11,941 nucleotides of DNA from Candidatus Doudnabacteria bacterium (GCA_016788805.1 JAEUSE010000009.1:1-11941), one strand, 5' to 3'. Shown: positions 1 through 6,279, counted from the first letter of the stretch. Made by a program: numbers and translations. Notes: generated by a model not told the origin, from the sequence alone.

Positions 1-807
1 TTCTTGCAAGGTGCCGCGGCCGTCCTGTTCGCCGATTTTTTCCGTGCGGATGGGTACGCCCATGCGCGCGGCCCACATGTTTTTACCGGCGACAAAATCG
101 TCCGGGAGGCTGCCGTTGCCCGGCGTCCACTTGGTGTCCGCTTTGAGTTGATCAATGAGCGCGGTGGGGTCGGCGGGAAGTTTGTCGCCCTGGTTGTTCT
201 TGCGCATGAGGCCAATTAAGCTATTGGCCGCGGCGGTGGGCGCGCACTCCGCAATGCGCTGGCCAATGTCCGGGGTAGTGTTTGGGTTGGACGGGGTTGT
301 AGCGGCTAGAGCTACGCTTGGGCCGGTCATGGCTTCCTCGGGTTTAGTGACTTTGGAAAAATCCCACATCTGGCCCACGTCCACAGTTTCCACCGGTAAG
401 GTAAACTCCGCAAGGGCGATGTGCCGGCTTGGTTTTTTGTTCCAGTCCGTGGGAATTGGCTCGCGCGACACGCCTGCCTGAACAACCACGTTGCCGGAGT
501 AAGGCGTGGGTGCGGCAAACGTTACGTTACTATTCCAACCGGCCTGCGGGTAAATGGGAAAGTCCCGAAGGGTTTGTGTTTCGTTCACCCACACGGAGAG
601 CAGCGAGTTCGCCTCCAGGTCTTTGAGAAAAGGGAGCGAAAGCATAGCTTTGCCGGTCGGCTTTCCGGCTGTACTAAACACAGTTAGGCGCGCGGTTTCT
701 CCAAAGGCAGGTTGGTTAGTTGTGGCTCGAGCGGCCAGTAGCCAGCCTCCAACGCCCAACACGCCCAGCGCCACGGCTATGAGCAAACGTTTATATTTTG
801 AGTCCAT
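1..807 (-). CDS. Exported protein with C39-like Cys motif, 3' end cut by window edge
   Basis: The minus-strand frame is open from the ATG at 807-805 to the window edge (269 codons, no stop), so the C-terminus is missing. Residues about 8-26 are a hydrophobic signal or anchor after a short basic start (MDSKYKR). Residues 35-180 look like an extracytoplasmic domain rich in Thr, Pro and Val that I do not recognise, ending in a Pro/Thr/Asn linker near 165-180. A motif follows: Gln183, then ECAPTAAANSL with Cys188. A Gln a few residues before Cys-x-Pro-Thr resembles the active-site start of C39-like papain-fold peptidases; this is inference, because the His and Asp/Asn would lie beyond the edge. 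No Shine-Dalgarno sequence is visible. The upstream ATG at 820-818 runs into a stop within five codons, which supports the start at 807. It may be co-transcribed with the small gene 68 bases upstream. The reading frame is well supported; the function is uncertain. Confidence 0.8.
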   Translation of the reverse strand, partial: MDSKYKRLLIAVALGVLGVGGWLLAARATTNQPAFGETARLTVFSTAGKPTGKAMLSLPFLKDLEANSLLSVWVNETQTLRDFPIYPQAGWNSNVTFAAPTPYSGNVVVQAGVSREPIPTDWNKKPSRHIALAEFTLPVETVDVGQMWDFSKVTKPEEAMTGPSVALAATTPSNPNTTPDIGQRIAECAPTAAANSLIGLMRKNNQGDKLPADPTALIDQLKADTKWTPGNGSLPDDFVAGKNMWAARMGVPIRTEKIGEQDGRGTLQE

Positions 808-842
808 GGTTTTAAACATACGGCATTGGTTACAAATAAATG

Positions 843-872
843 GCGTGACCCACGCGCGAGCGGGTCTCCCGC
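843..872 (-). other. Tandem GC-rich hairpins between two minus-strand genes
   Basis: Two adjacent short hairpins lie between the 44-codon gene and the exported-protein gene: GCGTG/CACGC around a 3-base loop at 843-855, and GCGGG/CCCGC around a 3-base loop at 860-872. On the minus strand no T-run follows, so they are not a typical intrinsic terminator there. They may act as an attenuator, a processing site or an mRNA 3' stabiliser. Confidence 0.45.
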
Positions 873-874
873 GA

Positions 875-1009
875 CTACTTTCTTTTTTTAATTACAGACA
901 GGCCGGCGTATTTGGTGGGCTTACGCAAGCTGCCGCCGGAGAGGTGCATGCGCTTACGGTTTTTTTGTTCCCGCTTTTCCGCTTTCACAATAGTTTTGGT
1001 TTTTCGCAT
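875..1009 (-). CDS. Small very basic protein, 44 residues
   Basis: ATG at 1009-1007, stop at 877-875, 44 residues. About 16 residues are Lys or Arg, spread over the whole chain and with almost no acidic residues (two Glu), so the predicted charge is strongly positive. The middle reads RMHLSGGSLRKPTKY and the chain ends KKRK. There is no Cys, no hydrophobic helix and no signal. Such a composition suits a nucleic-acid- or ribosome-associated peptide, but I cannot assign a family. A good promoter (TTGCGA, 17-base spacer, TATACT) ends nine bases before the ATG and no Shine-Dalgarno is present, so the message may be almost leaderless. That promoter spacing, plus the coding-like composition, is the main argument that the gene is real. 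The exported-protein gene follows on the same strand after two hairpins. Confidence 0.55.
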   Translation of the reverse strand: MRKTKTIVKAEKREQKNRKRMHLSGGSLRKPTKYAGLSVIKKRK

Positions 1010-1018
1010 AGCACTAGT

Positions 1019-1047
1019 AGTATAGAACCGTCACCGCGGGCTCGCAA
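1019..1047 (-). promoter_or_regulatory. Promoter of the 44-residue basic protein
   Basis: On the minus strand, -35 TTGCGA (1047-1042, four of six consensus bases), a 17-base spacer and -10 TATACT (1024-1019, five of six). Only nine bases separate the -10 box from the ATG at 1009, so transcription would start a few bases before the start codon. Confidence 0.55.
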
Positions 1048-1124
1048 GAACCGAGTGAGATTAGGCCTCGGTCCGGGGTTGAGGTGGGTATTTGTGGTCC
1101 ATGGCGTAATGTGTGGTTATTTGG

Positions 1125-1156
1125 TTGCACCCAAAAGCTGTAAAGTATACTATAAT
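1125..1156 (+). promoter_or_regulatory. Candidate promoter of the lipoprotein operon, with GTATAC motif
   Basis: A perfect -10 TATAAT lies at 1151-1156, overlapping a TATACT at 1146-1151. The best -35-like box is TTGCAC at 1125-1130, giving spacers of 20 or 15 bases, neither ideal. The 13-mer TGTAAAGTATACT (1139-1151) is identical to one at 5165-5177 in front of msrB, so it may be a regulator site. The lipoprotein start is about 50 bases downstream. Confidence 0.5.
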
Positions 1157-1206
1157 AGTAGAGTGAGCTGCATTTTAATTTATATTTGGTTCGCACAAAT
1201 AAACAT

Positions 1207-1782
1207 ATGAGTATGAAAAAAATATTTTTGTTAGCCGCCGGAGTCCTACTTATGGCCGCCGGTTGCTCTAAGACCTCTCAAACCCCGGTTCCGCCCGCGG
1301 ACACTCAGCCGGTGGTTGCTTCTCTGCCCGCGCCAACGCCGGAGTTGGACCCGCAGCGGGATTGGATTCGTTTTTACCCGAGCGACAACATTAAACTTAA
1401 CTTGTTGTTTCCGCTCTCGTGGTGGGGTGATGAAGGCGGTACCGATACCCATTTTGTGTTGCGTTCCCGTAAAGGCGCTAACGGTACCAATGTTGACGAT
1501 GTCATAATGGACTTTACGATTGGTAAGATGACGGCTCAAACATTGGCCGCTCAAGCCGCAGCGGATATGAAGGGGGCTAAAGACACGAGCCCGGTAACCG
1601 CCGTAAAAACAGATACGGGTGTTCCCTACGCGTTTGCCACTTATATAGATAAAAACGACAAACCCACTTTAGGGGTTGCGGTGCAGTACTTGAATGGTCA
1701 GTACATACAGATAAAAATAACCGGCAACGTGACACATCCGTATGTAGGCAGGATGATTCAAAGTCTAACTTTAACCCAATAG
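1207..1782 (+). CDS. Putative lipoprotein, 191 residues
   Basis: I chose the ATG at 1207 because it gives a compact type II signal: MSMKKIF, a hydrophobic stretch (residues 6-18), then the lipobox-like MAAGC with Cys20 as the acylated residue. An ATG at 1213 (MKKIF) is equally possible; a TTG at 1186 would add an unsuitable N-terminus. No clear Shine-Dalgarno is seen. After a Pro-rich linker (residues 25-47) comes one domain of about 140 residues with the pattern WIRFYPSDNIKLNLLFPLSW near its start and a final IQSLTLTQ. Similar patterns occur in small PsbP/Mog1-like folds of exported bacterial proteins; that is only a hint. The gene is followed after 18 bases by the Cys-rich exported protein, so the two are probably one operon of surface or envelope proteins. 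It should be anchored on the outer face of the membrane by lipid. Confidence 0.75.
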   Translation: MSMKKIFLLAAGVLLMAAGCSKTSQTPVPPADTQPVVASLPAPTPELDPQRDWIRFYPSDNIKLNLLFPLSWWGDEGGTDTHFVLRSRKGANGTNVDDVIMDFTIGKMTAQTLAAQAAADMKGAKDTSPVTAVKTDTGVPYAFATYIDKNDKPTLGVAVQYLNGQYIQIKITGNVTHPYVGRMIQSLTLTQ

Positions 1783-1800
1783 CGTGGAAGGAGCTTTATT

Positions 1801-3489
1801 ATGCATTTTAAAAAAGTCATATTAACCCGTTCGAGCAACCGACGAGCAACTTTCTGGCAAACGTTGCGCCAGCGCGCGGGAACCAGCAAGGGTATTGCGG
1901 GGTTGCTTGTGGTGGCGGTGGTGGTTGGCCTGCTTCCCATGCTAACCGTTGCCGCTCCAAAAATTGCGCAAGCAGACATGCTTTCCGTGTTGAGGCGAGC
2001 GTTTAACGGCTATACTACCAGTCAAAATCCGGTCACCGCGGCGAATACGCCTACTCCCAACTCGGCCGGGGGAACTACTACCCCCACGTGCCCCACGGGT
2101 CAGATTATCCTTGGTATGGATACCACCACCACGCCGCCGAAGCCAAAATGCGGACCTCCTTCTAGCCTGACTAACCCACCCAATCACAACTGGACCTGTC
2201 CCGCCGGGCAGGTAGAGGGTGCTCGATCTAGCCCCGATGGGCCGCCGAGCTGTGTGCCGTGTCCTTCTGGCACAGTGCGGATGTATGTATTCGGTTCCGA
2301 ATCTTGTCAGCGGCCAGACTTTACCCCAAACTACAACTCCATTCCACCCGGATACCAAATTGGTGCCAACGGCCAAATTTGTCTTGCGGACGGCCAATCT
2401 TACGCCGGGGCTCATAACCCGCGGTATAAGTCCACCGCGCCAGGGTTTGGAGCGTGCTGCAACGGTGGGCTGATAGACCCTAACCCGGTTGTAGCCGGTA
2501 GCAGCGTTCATCTGTTTATCTGCGGAGCCAAGAGCTCGAGTTCTGGGGGGTCGAGCGGGGGAGTGACTCCCGGTAATACCGCAACCAACCTTCCGGGTTG
2601 GGAGAAAAAGCCCGACGGCACCGTGTGCAGAAGCGACGGCCAATCTTACGCCGGGGCTCATAACCCGCGGTATAAGTCCACCGCACCGGGGCTCGGCGAG
2701 TGTTGTAACGGCGGATACATTGATCCCAACCCGGTTGTAGCCGGTAGCAGCGTTCATCTGTTTATTTGCGGACCCAATACCGGCTCTAGGTCTAGTTCCG
2801 GGGGTACCACTTCGAGTATAGGTGTTCGTGTGGTCGGGGCCTTGGAGAGTGCTACCTGTACGACAGTATCCGGTTGGGCGTACGATGCCGCTAGCGTCGG
2901 CCGCGTAGTTACAGTGGACTTTTACGCCGATGGACTTATTGGCACCGGCAGAAAAATTGGCTCGGTCACGCCCCGGGTGCAGCGGAACGACATAAACACT
3001 CAACATCGCATAACCGGTACGCACGGCTTTAGCTGGGCTATTCCAGCCGGCACATTTGCCGCAGGTAGTACGCATCGAGTGTATGCCTATGCCGTGGAAG
3101 GTAACAATCAATTATTACCCGGCAGTCCGTTAACCTTTACTTGCGCGGCTGCGGCTAACAATTCACAAAACACGACTACGCCCACCTTCCAGGGTGGTCC
3201 GCCCGATGCAAATTCCACCTTTGTTATCAGCGCCCCGCCGGACGGCTCGACGGTAATAGGCAGGTCGGTTTCGGTCTCCTACTACTCTACGGCTGAACTT
3301 TTGCCTACGGACTACGCCGTGTTGCAATTGGATTCGCAAACCCCGGTCGGCATTAACTATTCTACCGGCGGGACCTATCAATTCAACAACGTGCCTCCCG
3401 GTACGCATACCATTCGAGGGTACGTAGCTCGCGAGGACGGGACTAAAATTCCTAATACCAGCACCAGTAATACCTTTACGGTGGAGTAA
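1801..3489 (+). CDS. Exported modular protein with two Cys-rich repeats, GWAYD domain and Ig-like domain
   Basis: 562 residues; ATG at 1801 with a strong Shine-Dalgarno AAGGAG (1788-1793) seven bases upstream. A basic N-region of about 30 residues precedes a hydrophobic helix (31-50) and a possible signal peptidase I site AQA at 56-58. A Thr/Pro/Cys-rich region (70-180) follows. Then come two 82-residue-spaced modules, each with Cys, CysCys, Cys (194, 219/220, 241 and 276, 301/302, 323), separated by a Ser/Gly linker. Residues about 340-452 form a domain with GWAYD at 358-362 and a terminal Cys pattern, a type I have seen in other predicted exported CPR proteins. Residues about 478-562 look like a bacterial Ig-like domain ending in NTFTVE. 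No catalytic motif is visible, so a surface adhesive, structural or ligand-binding role is the best inference. It is likely co-transcribed with the upstream lipoprotein. Many Cys suggest disulfide formation outside the cytoplasm. Confidence 0.85.
   Translation: MHFKKVILTRSSNRRATFWQTLRQRAGTSKGIAGLLVVAVVVGLLPMLTVAAPKIAQADMLSVLRRAFNGYTTSQNPVTAANTPTPNSAGGTTTPTCPTGQIILGMDTTTTPPKPKCGPPSSLTNPPNHNWTCPAGQVEGARSSPDGPPSCVPCPSGTVRMYVFGSESCQRPDFTPNYNSIPPGYQIGANGQICLADGQSYAGAHNPRYKSTAPGFGACCNGGLIDPNPVVAGSSVHLFICGAKSSSSGGSSGGVTPGNTATNLPGWEKKPDGTVCRSDGQSYAGAHNPRYKSTAPGLGECCNGGYIDPNPVVAGSSVHLFICGPNTGSRSSSGGTTSSIGVRVVGALESATCTTVSGWAYDAASVGRVVTVDFYADGLIGTGRKIGSVTPRVQRNDINTQHRITGTHGFSWAIPAGTFAAGSTHRVYAYAVEGNNQLLPGSPLTFTCAAAANNSQNTTTPTFQGGPPDANSTFVISAPPDGSTVIGRSVSVSYYSTAELLPTDYAVLQLDSQTPVGINYSTGGTYQFNNVPPGTHTIRGYVAREDGTKIPNTSTSNTFTVE
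2389..2765 (+). repeat. In-gene direct repeat, 246-base period, two copies
   Basis: Copy one spans 2389-2519 and copy two 2635-2765. Within them, 50 bases (2389-2438 and 2635-2684) and 38 bases (2482-2519 and 2728-2765) are identical, while the roughly 43 bases in between differ at many sites. The copies encode the two Cys-rich modules of the exported protein. This block pattern suggests recent duplication or gene conversion. Confidence 0.9.
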
Positions 3490-3505
3490 ATAAAAAGGGT
3501 GTATG

Positions 3506-3542
3506 AAAAATACTCTTCGGGTTTATCCTGAAGAGTATTTTT
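3506..3542. terminator. Bidirectional intrinsic terminator
   Basis: A 13-base perfect stem, AAAAATACTCTTC with GAAGAGTATTTTT, extended by G-T and G-C pairs around a short T-rich loop. The stem itself provides a run of T at its 3' side on both strands. It lies 16 bases after the exported-protein stop and on the other side faces the end of the convergent anti-sigma-like gene, so it probably ends both transcripts. Confidence 0.85.
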
Positions 3543-3565
3543 ACGTCTTATAGAGTGCGGAGTTG

Positions 3566-3588
3566 GGGGTTTTGAGGTACTCAACCCC
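3566..3588. other. Second hairpin between convergent genes
   Basis: GGGG and TTGAG pair with CTCAA and CCCC around a 3-base loop, with a two-base bulge. It sits just after the stop codon (3601-3599) of the minus-strand gene. There is no T-run, so it is more likely an mRNA 3'-end structure than a terminator by itself. Confidence 0.4.
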
Positions 3589-3598
3589 GAGCTACAAG

Positions 3599-4402
3599 CT
3601 AGTCTTTATGTGGGCGCCGTCGGAAGGAGTCGGCATCGTCTCGCCTGGTGTCGGATTCGGCTTGAGCATCATCTTCTTCTTTGGACGTACGGGCACTGCC
3701 CTTAACCCGGCCGTCGTCCCGTTTTCGGTCGAAGTTTTCGCGCTCTTTTTTACTCACCCGCCCGTTTAAGAGGTTAATGGTTTTGGCTAAATTGTCCGCG
3801 GCAAGCACATTGCCTTGTTTGCTCAAGTCATCTCGAGTTTTTTCCAGCTTCTTGAGGGCCTTATCAACCTCTTCCCGGGCGGAGTTTTCTGCCGGGGTTA
3901 TTTCTCTTTCCGGTTCAGGTTCTACGGTGCCTACTATCACACCGGTCGCGGTGGCCGCGGGAGTAACGGAAGCGGGATCCGCTTGTATAGCTGTGGTTGT
4001 TTTCATCTTTAACGGTGCTTTGAGTGCGACCGTTTCTAGCTCGCGCAAACGTTCTTCTGTAAATTGTACTTGCAGTCTGGCTTTGGTTTCTGGGTTCGAG
4101 GCAAATTTTACCCGAGTGTCTTCCATTGCGCGCTTGATTGGGTATAGCACGTCGCCCGGAGTAGCCGCGGACGAAGTATATGCGGTGCCGCCGAGGAGTA
4201 TTACTACACTCAACGTAGCGAATGCCAATCTGGTATAGGTAAAACCCCAGACTCGGTGCGTCGGTTCTGGGTGGGACATGGGTGTGGTCCGGAGGTTTTG
4301 CAGAATACGGCTTTTTAATTGCGCTTTGGAGTGCGCCGACAAAGAGTGCGCGTGGTCGTGCAGGTGGGTTTTTAAAAAATGTACAAGCGTGTCGCGCTTC
4401 AT
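3599..4402 (-). CDS. DUF5667-like membrane protein, putative anti-sigma factor
   Basis: 267 residues. The ATG (4402-4400) overlaps the stop codon of the ECF sigma gene as ATGA, which indicates translational coupling and supports this start. Residues 1-55 are a His-rich, basic N-terminus presumably in the cytoplasm; residues about 57-78 form one membrane helix. Right after it comes ATPGDVLYPIKRAMED (residues 80-95), the hallmark of DUF5667-like domains (a region found in some anti-sigma-type proteins), continuing as a charged helix to about 125. A Pro/Thr linker (130-165) and a highly charged coiled-coil-like tail (165-267, Lys/Arg/Asp/Glu-rich) complete it. The N-terminus has no HxxxCxxC zinc motif, so it is not a ZAS-type anti-sigma factor. 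By position it should hold the partner sigma factor at the membrane and release it upon an envelope signal; this is inferred from gene order and domain, not seen directly. Confidence 0.8.
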   Translation of the reverse strand: MKRDTLVHFLKTHLHDHAHSLSAHSKAQLKSRILQNLRTTPMSHPEPTHRVWGFTYTRLAFATLSVVILLGGTAYTSSAATPGDVLYPIKRAMEDTRVKFASNPETKARLQVQFTEERLRELETVALKAPLKMKTTTAIQADPASVTPAATATGVIVGTVEPEPEREITPAENSAREEVDKALKKLEKTRDDLSKQGNVLAADNLAKTINLLNGRVSKKERENFDRKRDDGRVKGSARTSKEEDDAQAESDTRRDDADSFRRRPHKD

Positions 4403-4953
4403 GGCTGTAGGTGCTTTTTATAAATAGTTTCTAATTTCTTGAGTGCTCTGTACTGGAGAACTCTCGTACTCACATTGTTCTTGCCCATTACGCGAGCTGT
4501 TTCTTCCACCGTAAACTCCTGAATAAAGCGGAGTTCCAATACCTGTTTGTAATCGGGGGGGAGTTTATCCAGTGCCGCGCGTACATGTCCGGTGTTCATG
4601 CTCGCTTCGGCGGCCCGTCCGGTGTCGTGAGCGGAGGTTATTTCGATGTCTGGGTTAAGAGTTACAGTTTGCGGCCTCCGGTACATCCGGCGAAAATAGT
4701 CGTTTACGGTATTGCCCGCTACGGTGTAGAGCCAGGCCGAAAAGTGCAAGTCGGTGAGGTCCAGTTTCGGTATACCATGCCAGGCTTTAATAAACACGTC
4801 TTGCAAAAGGTCTTCGGCTTGATCCGGGTCGGTGACTTTAAACCGTATAAACTTGTACAGGGCGTCTACAAATTCGTCGTAGAGACACCCGAAAGCCTCT
4901 TCGTCACCGTCAGCTGCTTTGCGTATTAACTTTTCAAGTTCTCCGTCCGTCAT
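4399..4953 (-). CDS. ECF-type RNA polymerase sigma factor
   Basis: 184 residues, usual length for the sigma-70 ECF group. Region 2 covers about residues 17-85, with DQAEDLLQDVFIKAW (about 43-57) and the region 2.4-like AWLYTVAGNTVNDYFRR. Region 4 covers about 126-180, with LPPDYKQVLELRFIQEFTVE and a helix-turn-helix followed by LQYRALKKL. Regions 1.1 and 3 are absent, as expected. It directs RNA polymerase to a small set of promoters. The start ATG at 4953 has no Shine-Dalgarno; a candidate promoter lies directly upstream, so the message may be leaderless. It overlaps the DUF5667-like gene by four bases, the standard arrangement for a sigma factor and its membrane-bound inhibitor. The target genes are unknown. 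The identification as ECF sigma is firm. Confidence 0.93.
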   Translation of the reverse strand: MTDGELEKLIRKAADGDEEAFGCLYDEFVDALYKFIRFKVTDPDQAEDLLQDVFIKAWHGIPKLDLTDLHFSAWLYTVAGNTVNDYFRRMYRRPQTVTLNPDIEITSAHDTGRAAEASMNTGHVRAALDKLPPDYKQVLELRFIQEFTVEETARVMGKNNVSTRVLQYRALKKLETIYKKHLQP

Positions 4954-4958
4954 ATTCT

Positions 4959-4986
4959 ATATCGTATACTACCCGGTTCTGTTTCA
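4959..4986 (-). promoter_or_regulatory. Candidate ECF-type autoregulatory promoter of the sigma gene
   Basis: On the minus strand TGAAAC (4986-4981), a 16-base spacer and CGATAT (4964-4959) end five bases before the sigma ATG. This resembles the known Bacillus SigW-type pattern (TGAAAC, about 16 bases, CGTA), as expected if the sigma factor reads its own gene. A vegetative -10-like TATACG overlaps it without a good -35 box. Confidence 0.4.
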
Positions 4987-5176
4987 CTAGCGCTAATTGA
5001 GTGCAAGGAAGCCGGTATCCGCTTGTTTATAGGGTTTTTATGTTACAGAGTAGACGGGTTATCTATGTGGGGCTTGCTTCCGGGTTGGGCTTTTATTGGG
5101 AGGCAGGGCGGGTGTTGGGTAGCCGCGCGATAAAACGCGGGACACGCCTAACCTTGAAATGCAATGTAAAGTATAC

Positions 5177-5205
5177 TTGACATATGTGAGTTGATAGCCT
5201 ATAGT
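5177..5205 (+). promoter_or_regulatory. Promoter of msrB
   Basis: A perfect -35 TTGACA (5177-5182), a 17-base spacer and -10 TATAGT (5200-5205). The motif TGTAAAGTATACT (5165-5177) directly abuts the -35 box, with the palindrome AAGTATACTT inside, so a regulator bound there could touch RNA polymerase. The predicted start of transcription is near 5212, leaving a 20-base leader that carries the Shine-Dalgarno. Confidence 0.8.
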
Positions 5206-5232
5206 AAATATATTGAAAGAAAGGACTTGTCT

Positions 5233-5643
5233 ATGGATAACAACACCAAAATGCCCATGAATGAAGCAGAGCTCAAACAGAAGTTAACTCCGGAGCAGTA
5301 CCATATTTTGCGTGAAAAAGGAACCGAAGCGCCCTTTAGCAGTCCGTTACTGGAGGAGAAGGGTAACGGTATGTTTACCTGTGCGGTCTGCGGCAACCAA
5401 CTGTTTGCCTCTACGGCTAAGTTTGACAGCGGAACCGGTTGGCCGAGTTTTGACCAGGCTATTCCGGGCAGTGTGGAGCTGCACGAAGACAATACTTACG
5501 GTATGCGTCGAACAGAGGTTACCTGTGCGCAGTGCGGTAGTCACCTCGGCCATGTGTTCGACGACGGTCCGGCTACAACCGGCAAGCGGTTTTGCATAAA
5601 CGGAGCCTGTTTGCTTATGAAAAAAGAAGGCAGCAAGGATTAA
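5233..5643 (+). CDS. msrB: Peptide-methionine (R)-S-oxide reductase
   Basis: 136 residues from the ATG at 5233, which has Shine-Dalgarno AAGGA (5221-5225) seven bases upstream; longer starts would lie inside the promoter. MsrB reduces the R form of methionine sulfoxide in proteins with thioredoxin as the usual electron donor. The family motifs are complete: GTGWPSF (67-73), HLGHVFDDGP (104-113) and the catalytic Cys121 in RFCIN. Two CxxC pairs (Cys50/53 and Cys98/101) form the structural zinc site. The residues after the catalytic Cys read INGACL where INSAAL-like sequences are common, adding Cys126, which might take part in resolving. No signal peptide is present, so it is cytoplasmic. MsrA is not in the window. 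The gene stands alone, with its own promoter and a terminator. Confidence 0.96.
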   Translation: MDNNTKMPMNEAELKQKLTPEQYHILREKGTEAPFSSPLLEEKGNGMFTCAVCGNQLFASTAKFDSGTGWPSFDQAIPGSVELHEDNTYGMRRTEVTCAQCGSHLGHVFDDGPATTGKRFCINGACLLMKKEGSKD

Positions 5644-5674
5644 ATTAGGTAAGTAGCAAGATGCAAGAGAAATG

Positions 5675-5709
5675 GCCCGTACAAAATTCATTATGAATTT
5701 TGTACGGGC
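5675..5709. terminator. Long perfect hairpin, likely bidirectional terminator
   Basis: A perfect 16-base stem, GCCCGTACAAAATTCA with its exact complement, around a TTA loop. It lies 31 bases after the msrB stop and 17 bases after the stop of the convergent small secreted protein. The T-run downstream is weak on both strands (CTATTTGT on plus), so efficiency may depend on the strong stem; a mobile-element remnant is less likely because nothing else supports it. Confidence 0.7.
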
Positions 5710-5726
5710 TATTTGTGTTCGATTGA

Positions 5727-6149
5727 TTATAGTTGGTACGGATAGTAGCCAGTTGGTCTATCTTTTTCTCCTTTTGCATATATGTGCTTATCTGAAACTT
5801 TAGCATTGTTTCCAAACAGCAAGCGAACCTTGTGTCCGTTTGGTCCATACTCATCGTGCGGACCCCAAATGGGGAAGCCTTCTAAGTGAAGGGTATCTCC
5901 GTTTTGGTTTATAACTTTTACTTTTTCCTTGTAAAGTTTTTCTATCTCTGCTTTGAGATAATTGAGCGCTTCCCGCTGGAATTCATTAGAATCACCGCTG
6001 GTTAGGTCAACCTCCAGAGATAGTCTGTTATCCGTTTCTATGACTAGACGGACGGTGTGTCCTTGGTAGCCCCAGTAGTCATACTTGACTTGCTGTGTCT
6101 GAGACATACTGAGCGCGTACATTACTACAGCCAGAATACATAGTCGCAT
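5727..6149 (-). CDS. Small secreted protein of unknown function, 140 residues
   Basis: ATG at 6149 preceded by an almost perfect Shine-Dalgarno AGGAGGT (6161-6155) at five bases, the best ribosome site in the window. The N-terminus MRLCILAVVMYALSM is a short hydrophobic stretch consistent with a signal peptide, followed by a Gln-rich start of the mature part. The rest has no recognised family. Two segments resemble each other, GYQGHTVRL (27-35) and GPNGHKVRL (102-110), around a helix of charged residues (56-78), which suggests two similar beta-rich halves. The protein ends RPTGYYPYQL. Codon use is AT-richer than in the neighbouring glycogen genes. The gene is divergent from the TrmB-family regulator, which makes it a candidate target, but no site directly at its own promoter proves this. 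Confidence 0.8.
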   Translation of the reverse strand: MRLCILAVVMYALSMSQTQQVKYDYWGYQGHTVRLVIETDNRLSLEVDLTSGDSNEFQREALNYLKAEIEKLYKEKVKVINQNGDTLHLEGFPIWGPHDEYGPNGHKVRLLFGNNAKVSDKHIYAKGEKDRPTGYYPYQL

Positions 6150-6202
6150 ATGTAACCTCCTAGTTACTGTTGTCGGTTTGTGTTTGGGGGATTTGCAAGG
6201 TG

Positions 6203-6208
6203 AGTATA
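6203..6208 (-). promoter_or_regulatory. Possible -10 box for the small secreted protein
   Basis: TATACT on the minus strand about 53 bases before the ATG, within a GTATAC context. No convincing -35 box lies 16-18 bases upstream, so it may need an activator or be spurious. Confidence 0.35.
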
Positions 6209-6226
6209 CAGAATTAATTACATTTG

Positions 6227-6258
6227 TTATTATTTTACAAGATAATAATTAGATAATA
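6227..6258. promoter_or_regulatory. AT-rich repeats in the divergent intergenic region
   Basis: TTATTAT (6227-6233) and ATAATAA (6242-6248) form an inverted repeat with an 8-base gap. AGATAATA occurs twice (6240-6247, 6251-6258) at an 11-base period, about one helical turn. Both are plausible protein-binding sites between the divergent genes, but the region is AT-rich and chance is possible. Confidence 0.3.
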
Positions 6259-6279
6259 TGGCTTATATACAGTAGATTA

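Noticed and set aside
554..1210. 218-codon plus-strand frame across the left region
   Set aside because: It lies antisense to the exported protein and the 44-residue gene, has no domain and runs through hairpins and promoters.
2389..2765. CRISPR or mobile-element repeat
   Set aside because: Only two copies, in frame inside one gene, with coding-type differences; no spacers or terminal repeats.
1942..3111. 389-codon open frame on the minus strand opposite the Cys-rich exported protein
   Set aside because: No ribosome site, signal or recognisable domain, and its composition is the mirror of the plus-strand gene, which has a strong Shine-Dalgarno, export signal and in-frame repeats.
3681..4238. 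185-codon plus-strand frame opposite the DUF5667-like gene
   Set aside because: Low-complexity Ser-rich shadow of the charged minus-strand gene, with no initiation signal.
5123..5140. CCGCG/CGCGG hairpin before msrB as a riboswitch or attenuator
   Set aside because: It lies upstream of the msrB promoter and so would not be in its transcript; no further structure is seen.
5040..5180. 46-codon plus-strand frame between the sigma gene and msrB
   Set aside because: No clear Shine-Dalgarno or promoter, no family, and its stop lies inside the msrB -35 box; chance is the simpler explanation.
5191..5232. N-terminal extension of msrB from a TTG start
   Set aside because: It would begin within the promoter -10 region; the ATG at 5233 has a proper Shine-Dalgarno.
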